13,061 nt of DNA from an uncultured Eubacteriales bacterium (GTDB lineage: Bacteria > Bacillota > Clostridia > Oscillospirales > Acutalibacteraceae), in assembly GCA_900317215.1 (NCBI GenBank), contig ONFW01000061.1, forward strand, positions 1 through 13,061, written 5' to 3'. Below are positions 1 to 7,135 of this stretch, in pieces. How positions within the stretch are numbered: the stretch's first letter is position 1; every line of letters begins with the position of its first letter. The position numbers and the translations under genes are program-made. A model generated the notes under the pieces. The model was given only the letters and a program-made list of their open reading frames with translations, was not told the origin of the DNA and made no database searches.

Positions 1-2055
1 GATGAACTGAAGCTTGTAGGAGTATGGAAAACTCATGCAAGCTATGGCGAACAGTTCTCATTTGAATATTATGAGCAGTATTTGCCGACTACATCGGACA
101 GTATATTGAAATACCTTTCTTCAGGCGCTGTAAAGGGCATAGGCAGAGCGACCGCCAAAAGACTTGTCGATGCCTTCGGCGAGAATACACTTGAGGTCAT
201 GCAAAACGATCCTGAAAGACTTGAGCAGATCAGAGGCATCTCAAAGGACAAGGCTGCAGCTATTTCCGAGGAGATAAAAAAGACCTTCGGCATGAGAGAA
301 GTGATGATCTATCTTGAGAGATTTCATATCTCGGCTCAGGAGGCTGTGCGGATATGGAAAAGCTGCGGAACAGGTGCGATACAGCTTATTGAAAGCAATC
401 CCTATATGCTCTGCGACAGCAATATAGGCGTATCATTTGACAGGGCAGACCATATAGCCGCCGTGCTCAAAAGACCTGACAACGACCCGTTCAGAATACG
501 GGCAGGGATAATCCATATAATAAAATATAATGCGAGAAACGGGCATACCTGTCTGCCCGAGGAAAAGATAACAGAGGTCACGGCAAAATTTCTCAAGCTT
601 GACAGCAGCCTTATTTCAGAAAAGCTCGCCGAAATGCTGCTGGACGGCAGTCTGATAAAGGATACAATAGAGAACAGAGACTTTGTTTTTTTACCCTCTC
701 TGTACAGAAGCGAGAGCTTTGCGGCGGACAGGATCAGGATGATGCTGCAGTTTCCTCCCGAACGGATAACAGGAGTGGAGCTTGCGCTTGAGCTGTTTGA
801 AAAAGATCAGGGGATAGAATACGCTTTTCTGCAGAAAAAAGCAATAAAGGAGGCTCTTTCGGGCGGTCTGCTTATACTAACGGGAGGCCCGGGAACAGGC
901 AAGACGACCACACTCAATGCAATAATAGAGCTGTTCAGGCAAAGCGGACTTAAGGTTGCCCTTGCAGCGCCGACGGGCAGAGCGGCGCAGAGAATGTCTG
1001 AGGTGACGGGCTGCGAGGCAAGGACACTTCATCGTCTGCTTGAGGTGGAATGGGATAAAAACGATTCTCCTATGTTCAAGAGGAACGAGAGAAATCTTCT
1101 CGACTGTGACGCTCTGATAATAGACGAGCTTTCAATGGTGGACGCCTTGCTTTTTGAGGGTGTAATGAAGGCTCTGCCTCTGGGGTGCAGACTTATAATG
1201 GTAGGCGACAGCGACCAGCTACCTTCTGTAGGACCCGGAAATGTACTCGGAGACCTTATATCCTCGGGGAGAATACCGGTGGTACAGCTCACTGAAATAT
1301 TCAGGCAATCGATGAAAAGCCTGATAGTTACCAACGCTCACAGAATAGTTCACGGTGAGATGCCCGTAATAAACAGGACAGATAACGACTTCTTCTTTAT
1401 CCAGAGCAGCGAGAAGGAAGAAATAGCAGAGATTATAACAGGACTATGCTCAAAGAGACTGCCAAAGACCTACGGCTTTTCGCCGTTTGAGGATATACAG
1501 GTGCTTTGTCCGGGAAGAAAGGGCGAACTTGGAGTTACGGAGATGAACAAAAGACTGCAGCAGGTTTTGAACCCCCCCAGGACAAAGGCGGAGGAAATAT
1601 CCATACCATTGTATACGCTGAGGGTCGGTGACAAGGTAATGCAGACAAGGAACAACTATGACCTTGCATGGACAAAGGACGACGGCTCGGAGGGCTCGGG
1701 GATCTTTAACGGAGAAATCGGGACCGTTGCAGGCGTGAACAAGTCGATGAGAACCGCTGAGGTACGTTTTGAGGATAGACTTGTAGAATATGATGAGGAG
1801 GCTCTTATGCAGCTTGAGCTGGCTTATGCCGCCACCGTACATAAAAGCCAGGGAAATGAATTCAACGCCGTTATCATACCGATGTATTACGGTCCGCCCC
1901 AGCTCTATTACAGAAATCTTCTTTATACTGCTGTTACGAGAGCAAAGAAGCTCCTCATTCTTGTCGGAAATGTATCGGTAGTTAAAACCATGGTGGAAAA
2001 CAACAGAAAAACCCTGAGATATTCTGCGCTGAGAGCGCTGCTTGAAAGGAGATGA
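1..2055 (+). CDS. recD2: RecD2-type (RecD/TraA family) ATP-dependent 5'-3' DNA helicase, 5' end cut off by the window
   Basis: This is a superfamily 1B DNA helicase of the RecD2 type, which acts in DNA repair without RecBC. The frame is open from base 1. The residues before the first in-frame TTG (base 82) already match the family N-terminal region (GVWKTHASYGEQF), so the gene starts upstream and about 60 residues are missing. Numbering from base 1 (684 residues), helix-hairpin-helix segments lie at about 40-60 and 78-90. Walker A is GGPGTGKTT at 295-303 and Walker B is DELSMVD at 375-381. Motif III is GDSDQLPSVG at 402-411. The UvrD-like C-terminal motifs are ATVHKSQG at 611-618 and YTAVTRAKK at 642-650. 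All core motifs are intact. The stop lies 5 nt before the likely comF start, so the two are probably cotranscribed. The family assignment is firm; the exact repair role is inferred from the family. Confidence 0.95.
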   Translation, partial: DELKLVGVWKTHASYGEQFSFEYYEQYLPTTSDSILKYLSSGAVKGIGRATAKRLVDAFGENTLEVMQNDPERLEQIRGISKDKAAAISEEIKKTFGMREVMIYLERFHISAQEAVRIWKSCGTGAIQLIESNPYMLCDSNIGVSFDRADHIAAVLKRPDNDPFRIRAGIIHIIKYNARNGHTCLPEEKITEVTAKFLKLDSSLISEKLAEMLLDGSLIKDTIENRDFVFLPSLYRSESFAADRIRMMLQFPPERITGVELALELFEKDQGIEYAFLQKKAIKEALSGGLLILTGGPGTGKTTTLNAIIELFRQSGLKVALAAPTGRAAQRMSEVTGCEARTLHRLLEVEWDKNDSPMFKRNERNLLDCDALIIDELSMVDALLFEGVMKALPLGCRLIMVGDSDQLPSVGPGNVLGDLISSGRIPVVQLTEIFRQSMKSLIVTNAHRIVHGEMPVINRTDNDFFFIQSSEKEEIAEIITGLCSKRLPKTYGFSPFEDIQVLCPGRKGELGVTEMNKRLQQVLNPPRTKAEEISIPLYTLRVGDKVMQTRNNYDLAWTKDDGSEGSGIFNGEIGTVAGVNKSMRTAEVRFEDRLVEYDEEALMQLELAYAATVHKSQGNEFNAVIIPMYYGPPQLYYRNLLYTAVTRAKKLLILVGNVSVVKTMVENNRKTLRYSALRALLERR

Positions 2056-2060
2056 CGCTT

Positions 2061-2705
2061 ATGGGTCTTTTATCGCTGATATTTCCCGATAAATGCCCGT
2101 ATTGCCGTCAGATAATAAGGAGTGGACTAAGCGAATGTGACAAATGCCGCAGCAGCTTTCCTTCATTTGCAGAGGAGCGGATCCTGCAATCGGGTGACAG
2201 GTGCATAGCTCCGTTCAGGTATGAGGGCGGCTTCAGATCGGCAATAACAGAGCTTAAATTCTCCGGTATAAAATTCAACGCCGCAAGTCTTTCAAAGCAG
2301 CTTGCAAGGGTGCTGGCTGATGAAGCGGCACAGATCGATATCGTATGCTGGGTTCCTGTATCACGCAAAAGACGCAGGGAAAGAGGCTTTGATCAGTCGG
2401 AGCTGCTTGCCGTAAAGGCCGCCGGACTGCTTGATAAGGAATACTGCTGTCTGCTGAAAAAGATCAGAAACAACGCCGTTCAGCATGAGCTTGACAGTAA
2501 AAGAAGAGTCTCCAATGTAAAGGGCGTATATGCTGCAGCAAGACCCGAAATGATAAAGGGCAAGCACATTCTTCTTATAGACGATATCTGCACAACAGGG
2601 AATACGCTCTCAGAATGCAGCAGGGTGCTTCATTCGGCAGGTGCATCGTCAGTGCTGTGCGCTGCTGCCGCAATGGTACCCGACCCAGAAGAAAAGAATA
2701 AATGA
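2061..2705 (+). CDS. comF: ComF-family protein (double zinc finger plus phosphoribosyltransferase domain)
   Basis: A 214-residue ComF/GntX-family protein. The N-terminus carries a four-cysteine zinc ribbon (C12, C15, C26, C29). The middle has the ComF signature RERGFDQSELLA at 106-117. The C-terminus has the type I phosphoribosyltransferase PRPP loop LLIDDICTTGNTL at 171-183. I chose the ATG at 2061 over the one at 2052. The ribosome binding site AAAGGAG (2045-2051) is 9 nt from 2061 but directly abuts 2052, and family members usually begin just before the FPDKCPYC-type segment. The gene follows recD2 by 5 nt and ends at a strong terminator. In naturally competent Firmicutes ComFC helps single-stranded DNA uptake. 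No comFA or other competence gene is present here, so the role may instead be in DNA metabolism. No substrate has been settled for the transferase domain. Confidence 0.93.
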   Translation: MGLLSLIFPDKCPYCRQIIRSGLSECDKCRSSFPSFAEERILQSGDRCIAPFRYEGGFRSAITELKFSGIKFNAASLSKQLARVLADEAAQIDIVCWVPVSRKRRRERGFDQSELLAVKAAGLLDKEYCCLLKKIRNNAVQHELDSKRRVSNVKGVYAAARPEMIKGKHILLIDDICTTGNTLSECSRVLHSAGASSVLCAAAAMVPDPEEKNK

Positions 2706-2724
2706 TGCAATGCATCTCTGACAC

Positions 2725-2771
2725 AAAAACGCAGGAGTACGGATATCTTGTTCCGTCACTCCTGCGTTTTT
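2725..2771. terminator. Bidirectional intrinsic terminator between comF and dapL
   Basis: The arm AAAAACGCAGGAGT (2725-2738) pairs perfectly with ACTCCTGCGTTTTT (2758-2771). It is extended by ACGGA (2739-2743) with TCCGT (2752-2756), leaving one bulged C and an 8-nt loop. The A-run on one side and T-run on the other let it terminate both the + strand recD2-comF transcript and the - strand dapL transcript. Confidence 0.93.
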
Positions 2772-2782
2772 ATGATATGACC

Positions 2783-3994
2783 TTATTTTGCGAGAAGCTT
2801 TTTGAGTCTTTCGGCTGCTTCAAGTGTTTTTTCACGGTCTCCGAAGGATGTCAGTCTGAAAAAGCCTTCGCCGTTTTTGCCGAAGCCTGCGCCGGGAGTT
2901 CCCACAACATTTGCATTGTTGAGAAGATAATCAAAAAACTCCCACGAGCCCATACCGTCGGGACATTCGAGCCAGATATATGGCGAGTTCTTTCCTCCTG
3001 TGTAAAAAATACCAAGCTCATCAAGAGCCGAAGAAAGGATCCTTGCGTTTTCCTTGTAATACTCCAAATTAACCTTTATCTGCTCCCTGCCCTCGGGGGT
3101 GAAAACGGCTGCGGCGCCGCATTGAACAGGGTAGGAAACGCCGTTGAATTTTGATCCCTGTCTGCGTCCCCAGAGCTGAGATATGAACACCTCCGTGCCG
3201 TCTGATGAGCGGAAGCTAAGCTCCTCAGGGATCACGGTATAGCCGCAGCGCAGACCTGTAAAACCGGCGGTCTTGGAGAGAGAGCAGATCTCAATGGCGC
3301 ATTTTCTTGCGCCCTCAATGCAGAAGATGCTTCTTGGCACATCGTCCTCGGTAATAAAGGCTTCATAGGCTGCGTCATAGATGATAACAGCCTCATTCCT
3401 GAGAGCATAATCAACCCATTCCTTTAGCTGCGAGAAAGTGAAGGCTGCGCCGGTAGGATTGTTCGGCGAGCAAAGATAGATGATGTCGGCATGAACGCTT
3501 TGATCCGGAGCTGCACAGAAGCCGTTTTCCTTTGTACAGTCGGCGTAGATGATTTTTCTGCCGCTCATAAGGTTGGAATCGACATAAACAGGATATGCCG
3601 GATCGGTGATAAGAATGGTATTGCTGTCACCAAAAATATCCACAATATTTCCGCAGTCGGATTTTGCTCCGTCGCTGATGCGTATTTCAGACGCCTTGAC
3701 ATCTGCTCCGAATGATGAATAGTAGCCGGCAATAGCATTTTTAAGGAAATCATAGCCTGTGCCGCTGTCCTCATAGCCTTTGAAGGTCTCCTTCACTCCC
3801 ATTTCCTCAGCGCCCCTCTTTACGGCCTCGACAACGCAGGGCGCTAACGGAAGAGTTACGTCTCCAATTCCCATGCGAATTATATTGCTTTTGCTTTCGG
3901 GATGATCCGTGATATATTTGCTTATTCTTTTTGCAATGTTGATAAATAAATAATTCTTTTCAAGCTTGAGATAATTCTCGTTAAGAGCAGGCAT
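2783..3994 (-). CDS. dapL: LL-diaminopimelate aminotransferase
   Basis: A 403-residue fold-type I PLP aminotransferase with the features and length of DapL (usually 400-411). It converts tetrahydrodipicolinate plus glutamate to LL-diaminopimelate plus 2-oxoglutarate in one step. This bypasses the acylated intermediates of the lysine and peptidoglycan pathway. The N-terminus (NYLFINIAKRI, then IRMGIGDVTLPL at 39-50) is typical. SPNNPTG lies at 176-182, the cofactor-binding D207 and Y210 in IIYDAAYE, and the Schiff-base lysine is K241 in SLSKTAGFTG. FFRLTSFG near the end supplies the carboxylate-binding arginine. The start is supported by AAGGAG at 4005-4010, 10 nt upstream. An overlapping ATG two codons earlier is out of frame. 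A promoter lies upstream and the gene ends at the shared terminator, so it is probably monocistronic. Confidence 0.95.
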   Translation of the reverse strand: MPALNENYLKLEKNYLFINIAKRISKYITDHPESKSNIIRMGIGDVTLPLAPCVVEAVKRGAEEMGVKETFKGYEDSGTGYDFLKNAIAGYYSSFGADVKASEIRISDGAKSDCGNIVDIFGDSNTILITDPAYPVYVDSNLMSGRKIIYADCTKENGFCAAPDQSVHADIIYLCSPNNPTGAAFTFSQLKEWVDYALRNEAVIIYDAAYEAFITEDDVPRSIFCIEGARKCAIEICSLSKTAGFTGLRCGYTVIPEELSFRSSDGTEVFISQLWGRRQGSKFNGVSYPVQCGAAAVFTPEGREQIKVNLEYYKENARILSSALDELGIFYTGGKNSPYIWLECPDGMGSWEFFDYLLNNANVVGTPGAGFGKNGEGFFRLTSFGDREKTLEAAERLKKLLAK

Positions 3995-4028
3995 TTTTTC
4001 ATTTCTCCTTTTATTTCTGCAGTCTTTT

Positions 4029-4049
4029 CACGGATATAACATAACCGTG
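4029..4049 (-). promoter_or_regulatory. Inverted repeat at the predicted 5' end of the dapL transcript
   Basis: CACGG and CCGTG flank an 11-base centre whose inner TAT/ATA also matches, with one mismatch. It sits immediately after the predicted transcription start and before the ribosome binding site. It could be an operator or a short leader hairpin. No known riboswitch is recognised. Confidence 0.35.
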
Positions 4050-4056
4050 CCTTATA

Positions 4057-4085
4057 ATTGTATTACAATTTTGAATTTTTAGCAA
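4057..4085 (-). promoter_or_regulatory. Predicted sigma-A promoter of dapL
   Basis: On the - strand there is TTGCTA (-35, 4080-4085), a 17-bp spacer and TACAAT (-10, 4057-4062). The start of transcription should fall near 4050, giving a leader of about 55 nt. The match is good but not perfect, and the surroundings are AT-rich. Confidence 0.55.
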
Positions 4086-4116
4086 TACAAAATTGCAATT
4101 TTTTTGTTTTTGCAAC

Positions 4117-4160
4117 TAAAAAAGCAACCGCAACGGCTTATTGACCTTATGCGGCTGCTT
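4117..4160 (-). terminator. Intrinsic terminator of the citrate synthase gene
   Basis: Read on the - strand, AAGCAGCCGCA (4160-4150) pairs with TGCGGTTGCTT (4132-4122), with one G-U pair, and is followed by a T-run. It begins 12 nt after the citrate synthase stop codon. Confidence 0.88.
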
Positions 4161-4171
4161 ATGTGCTTTTG

Positions 4172-5536
4172 TTATCTTTTGCTTATGTCGAGATAGGAAA
4201 CTCTGGAGTGAACGTTTTTGTAAGCAGGTCTTATTATTTTTCCCGAGTTAACAAGCTCCTCCATGCGGTGAGCCGACCAGCCTGCGATCCTTGCGATAGC
4301 AAATATCGGTGTGAAAAGCTTTTCGGGAAGATCAAGCATACTGTAAACGAAGCCGCTGTAGAAATCGACGTTTGCGCTGACTCCCTTATAGATGCGGCGC
4401 TCTCCTGCAATGACCTCGGGCGCAAGTCTCTCAACCAGCGAATAAAGCCGGAACTCGTCCATTCTTCCCTTTTCCTCCGAAAGCTTTTCAACAAAGCCCT
4501 TGAACACTCTTGCTCTCGGGTCTGAGATAGAGTACACTGCATGACCCATTCCATAGATCAGTCCGGTCTTGTCAAAGGCTTCTCCGTGAAGAAGCTTTGT
4601 AAGATAATCTCTGACCTCATCCTCGTCATTTATGTCGGAAATATTATTTTTCATATCCTCAAACATTTTGACGACCTTGATGTTCGCTCCGCCATGCTTG
4701 GGGCCCTTGAGTGAACCGAGAGCCGCCGCTATTGCCGAATAAGTATCCGTACCCGATGATGTAACAACATGGGTAGTAAATGAAGAGTTGTTTCCTCCGC
4801 CGTGCTCGGCATGCAGCACAAGGGACATATCAAGCAGCTTGGCTTCGAGTCTGGTGTATTTTGAATCGGGTCTGAGCATATAGAGGATATTCTCTGCTGT
4901 AGAAAGCTCTGACTGCGGAGAATGGATTATCAGGCTTTGGTTTCTGCGGTAGTGGTTATACGCCTGATAGCTGTAAACGGATATTACGGGGAATACCGAA
5001 ATAAGCTGCAAGCATTGTCTCAGAACATTCGGTATTGAGGTATCGTCAGCCTTGGGATCGTAGGAATACAGAGTAAGAACACATCTTGCAAGGGCGTTCA
5101 TCATATCGCTGCTCGGCGCCTTGAGAATTACGTCACGGGTAAAATAATGCGGCAGATTCCGGTACTGTGCGATGAGCCTGTTGATCTGCTCAAACTGTGC
5201 CTTATCGGGAAGATGACCGAACATGAGAAGATATACTACCTCCTCAAAGCCGAAGCGGTCATCATGTATAAAGCCCCTTACGATATCCTCAACATCAACA
5301 CCTCTGTAATAGAGCTTTCCGTCACAGGGACGAGTCTCTCCGTTTACCACCTTGCTTGAGCATATCTCGGATATTTCTGTAAGACCTGCAAGCACGCCTT
5401 TTCCGTTAATGTCGCGCAGCCCGCGCTTTACATCGTATTTTGTATAAAGGTCCTTTTCGATCCTTCCCTCGGTCATACAAAGCTCACTGAGGCTTTCAAG
5501 CTCGGGGGTAATATCGAATAAACCGTCTCTTGACAT
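4172..5536 (-). CDS. Si-type citrate synthase
   Basis: Citrate synthase condenses acetyl-CoA and oxaloacetate to citrate, the entry to the oxidative TCA branch that supplies 2-oxoglutarate and glutamate in anaerobes. With the start at 5536 the protein has 454 residues. The catalytic triad is visible: H281 in KGPKHGGAN, H332 in GMGHAVYSISDPR and D391 in NVDFYSG. The segment HAEHGGGNNSS at 242-252 is the usual substrate-binding region. This is the classical fold, not the unrelated Re-type enzyme of some clostridia. An in-frame ATG at 5572 would add 12 residues but has no ribosome binding site. The ATG at 5536 has CGGAG (5545-5549) 8 nt upstream and is preferred. A 2-methylcitrate synthase activity cannot be excluded, but no prp genes are nearby. 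The gene has its own promoter and terminator. Confidence 0.92.
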   Translation of the reverse strand: MSRDGLFDITPELESLSELCMTEGRIEKDLYTKYDVKRGLRDINGKGVLAGLTEISEICSSKVVNGETRPCDGKLYYRGVDVEDIVRGFIHDDRFGFEEVVYLLMFGHLPDKAQFEQINRLIAQYRNLPHYFTRDVILKAPSSDMMNALARCVLTLYSYDPKADDTSIPNVLRQCLQLISVFPVISVYSYQAYNHYRRNQSLIIHSPQSELSTAENILYMLRPDSKYTRLEAKLLDMSLVLHAEHGGGNNSSFTTHVVTSSGTDTYSAIAAALGSLKGPKHGGANIKVVKMFEDMKNNISDINDEDEVRDYLTKLLHGEAFDKTGLIYGMGHAVYSISDPRARVFKGFVEKLSEEKGRMDEFRLYSLVERLAPEVIAGERRIYKGVSANVDFYSGFVYSMLDLPEKLFTPIFAIARIAGWSAHRMEELVNSGKIIRPAYKNVHSRVSYLDISKR

Positions 5537-5635
5537 TTCATCATCTCCGTTTTGTTGGTTTATCGGATCCATACCGGTTTCGGATGACTCTGCATCGGAA
5601 TGACATTGATCGGCAGTGATCGAAAATACAATACC

Positions 5636-5663
5636 ATTATATCATAAAGCGGCAAAATGTAAA
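5636..5663 (-). promoter_or_regulatory. Predicted promoter of citrate synthase (extended -10)
   Basis: On the - strand there is TTTACA (5658-5663), a 16-bp spacer and a perfect TATAAT (5636-5641), preceded by TG one base upstream (extended -10). Transcription should start near 5629, giving a leader of about 90 nt. A heptamer GTATCAG occurs twice just upstream, at 5668-5674 and 5697-5703. Confidence 0.75.
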
Positions 5664-5709
5664 TATAGTATCAGGTTTCAATTTTGTAGCATTTTTGTAT
5701 CAGTATGCT

Positions 5710-6663
5710 TCATTTCTCGGCCCTATCAAGAGAGCAGCCCTGAACAACATCTCTTGTTTTCAGCTCATGATTCAGCAAATTGAGCACATGTCGTTTATCT
5801 CCGCTCCATAGCGGAGCAAGGAGCCGGCTTTTGTCGCCGTCTCCGGTGAGTCGATGTATGACTATATCAGGAGGAAGTACAGCTATCATATCGCACAGCA
5901 GGCTGATGTATTCACGCTCTGTCAGAGCTTCAAATTCCTTGCGTCTGTACATCTGTGCAAGGACCGTACCCTCAAGCACATGAAGAAGCTGGAGCTTTAT
6001 CCCGTCTGCGCCGGACCGCCCCACATATTTCACGGTGTTTATCATATCCTCATGACTTTCATAGGGCAGTCCAGCTATAGTATGGACTATCACATCGGCG
6101 CCTATGCTTTTAAGAGAATAAACTGCCTTTTCAAAGCAGCTCAGGTCATAGCCCCTGTTGATGAGAACGGCTGTTTCAGGCTTAGAGGTCTGCAGACCGA
6201 GTTCGACCCACAGAGGCTTTATTTTTCTCAGCCGTGAAAGCAGCTCAAGCTTATCCTGTTCAAGACAGTCAGGTCTTGTTGCTATTGACAGCACCTCGAT
6301 ATCCTCACGCATAACAACGGGCATAAAAAGCTTTTCAAGACGACTGACCGGAGCATAGGTATTTGTAAACGCCTGAAAGTAAGCGATATATCCTTCTCCC
6401 TCATATTTTGCCCTGACTCTCTGCTTTGCCTGAGCTATCTGTTGTTCAAGCGGCAGACTTCTGTCGGGAGTAAACTCACCCGAACCGCCTGAGCTGCAGA
6501 ATATACAGCCGCCGTAGGAGACAGTTCCGTCTCTGTTAGGGCAGGTCATGCCGCCGTCCAGCGAGAGCTTGTACAGCTTTTTGTTGAAGGTCTTTTTCAG
6601 AAAGCAGTCGAGAGAGTAATATCTTCTGCCGCCCCATATTCCGATCTGTTCTTTTTTTGTCAT
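5710..6663 (-). CDS. TIGR01212-family (YhcC-like) radical SAM protein
   Basis: A 317-residue radical SAM enzyme. The N-terminal region (RRYYSLDCFLKKTF, then YKLSLDGGMTCPNRDG) is characteristic of the TIGR01212/YhcC family. The cluster-binding cysteines are C41, C53 and C56, spaced C-X11-C-X2-C rather than the classical CX3CX2C. Downstream motifs (IATRPDCL, VELGLQTS, HTIAGLPYESHEDM, KLQLLHVLEGT) follow the Elp3/HemN-like barrel pattern. The biochemical reaction of this family is not established as far as I know. The start is supported by an AAGGA-type site about 9 nt upstream. The gene lies downstream of the rubredoxin gene, but an intrinsic terminator stands between them and I see no separate promoter, so expression may depend on read-through. 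I see no terminator after its stop. Confidence 0.9.
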   Translation of the reverse strand: MTKKEQIGIWGGRRYYSLDCFLKKTFNKKLYKLSLDGGMTCPNRDGTVSYGGCIFCSSGGSGEFTPDRSLPLEQQIAQAKQRVRAKYEGEGYIAYFQAFTNTYAPVSRLEKLFMPVVMREDIEVLSIATRPDCLEQDKLELLSRLRKIKPLWVELGLQTSKPETAVLINRGYDLSCFEKAVYSLKSIGADVIVHTIAGLPYESHEDMINTVKYVGRSGADGIKLQLLHVLEGTVLAQMYRRKEFEALTEREYISLLCDMIAVLPPDIVIHRLTGDGDKSRLLAPLWSGDKRHVLNLLNHELKTRDVVQGCSLDRAEK

Positions 6664-6681
6664 GGTGTTTTTCCTTTTTAT

Positions 6682-6715
6682 AAAAACAAAGGAGGAAACA
6701 CATAGTTCCCTCCTT
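6682..6715 (-). terminator. Intrinsic terminator between the rubredoxin and radical SAM genes
   Basis: On the - strand AAGGAGGGAAC (6715-6705) pairs with GTTTCCTCCTT (6699-6689) over 11 bp with one G-U, around a 5-nt loop, followed by TGTTTTT. It starts 25 nt after the rubredoxin stop and its T-run ends 18 nt before the radical SAM start codon. Confidence 0.88.
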
Positions 6716-6740
6716 ACCGAAAGCTGTGTCAGGTTTTTTC

Positions 6741-6899
6741 TTATTCCTCGGGAGCAAAATTTTCTTTACCTACACCGCACAGAGGACAGGTCCAATCATC
6801 CGGAATATCCTCAAAGGGGGTGTTTTCTGCAATGCCGTGATCGGGATCACCGTTGTAGGGCTCATAAACATAGCCGCAGATCTGACATACATATTTCAT
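6741..6899 (-). CDS. Rubredoxin
   Basis: A complete 52-residue rubredoxin, a small cytoplasmic one-iron electron carrier. The iron is held by two CXXCG knuckles: C5-QI-C8-G near the start and C38-PL-C41-G near the end. The aromatic and acidic core positions typical of the family are present (YVYEPYNGD, DIPDDWTC). Length and spacing match the family. The start has a full AGGAGG site (6909-6914) at 9 nt. A perfect consensus promoter lies immediately upstream and a terminator immediately downstream, so it is probably made as a short, abundant monocistronic message. In strict anaerobes rubredoxin usually feeds electrons to oxygen- and peroxide-reducing proteins such as rubrerythrin or flavodiiron proteins. 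No such partner is in the window. Confidence 0.97.
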   Translation of the reverse strand: MKYVCQICGYVYEPYNGDPDHGIAENTPFEDIPDDWTCPLCGVGKENFAPEE

Positions 6900-6931
6900 A
6901 ACGGAAAGCCTCCTTTATTTTGATTGCTATC

Positions 6932-6960
6932 ATTATACAATAATACTTGATAATTGTCAA
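6932..6960 (-). promoter_or_regulatory. Perfect consensus sigma-A promoter of the rubredoxin gene, with an overlapping palindrome
   Basis: On the - strand there is TTGACA (6955-6960), a 17-bp spacer and TATAAT (6932-6937), an exact match to the consensus. The -35 hexamer is embedded in a near-perfect 14-bp palindrome (6947-6960, TTGATAATTGTCAA on the + strand). This matches 9 of 10 fixed positions of the FNR-type site TTGAT-N4-ATCAA. Confidence 0.88.
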
Positions 6961-6970
6961 ATATTTTTGC

Positions 6971-7135
6971 TTCATACTGCGCAGTGCCTGCGCTCTCGAT
7001 TCGCGACCTCGCTCGCTGCGCTCGCTCACTTCGTTAGCATATATAACTTCAAAGCCGCGGTTTCCGGCACGGGACAGCCTTGCATGATTCTCCCTCCGCC
7101 GCCGCACGCCGCAGGGCGTGCTTTCCGGCTGCTTC
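6971..7135. repeat. GC-rich, low-complexity island, probably a dispersed intergenic repeat
   Basis: The base composition changes sharply from the AT-rich flank to a GC-rich block. It contains the perfect palindrome ACTGCGCAGT (6976-6985), short tandem CTCGCT/CGCTGCG units (about 7008-7027) and a perfect hairpin GCACGCC-GCAG-GGCGTGC (7104-7121). The - strand frame through it reads as an arginine/serine/glutamate-rich string (NEVSERSERGRESRAQ). That resembles the spurious short ORFs often called from repeats in Ruminococcus-like genomes. The repeat status is inferred; copies elsewhere cannot be seen from one window. Confidence 0.45.

Noticed and set aside
82..84. TTG at 82 as the start of the RecD2 helicase
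   Set aside because: The frame is open to base 1 and the upstream codons encode the conserved RecD2 segment GVWKTHASYGEQF, so the start lies outside the window.
2052..2705. A competence operon
   Set aside because: Only a ComF-family gene is present. No comFA, comE, comG or dprA gene accompanies it, and ComF-family proteins are common in non-competent bacteria.
4074..4086. AATTTTTAGCAAT shared between the dapL promoter region and the araC-type leader (10206-10218), with a similar string near 5681
   Set aside because: The copies sit at different positions relative to each promoter and the sequence is low-complexity AT. Chance similarity is more likely than a common operator.
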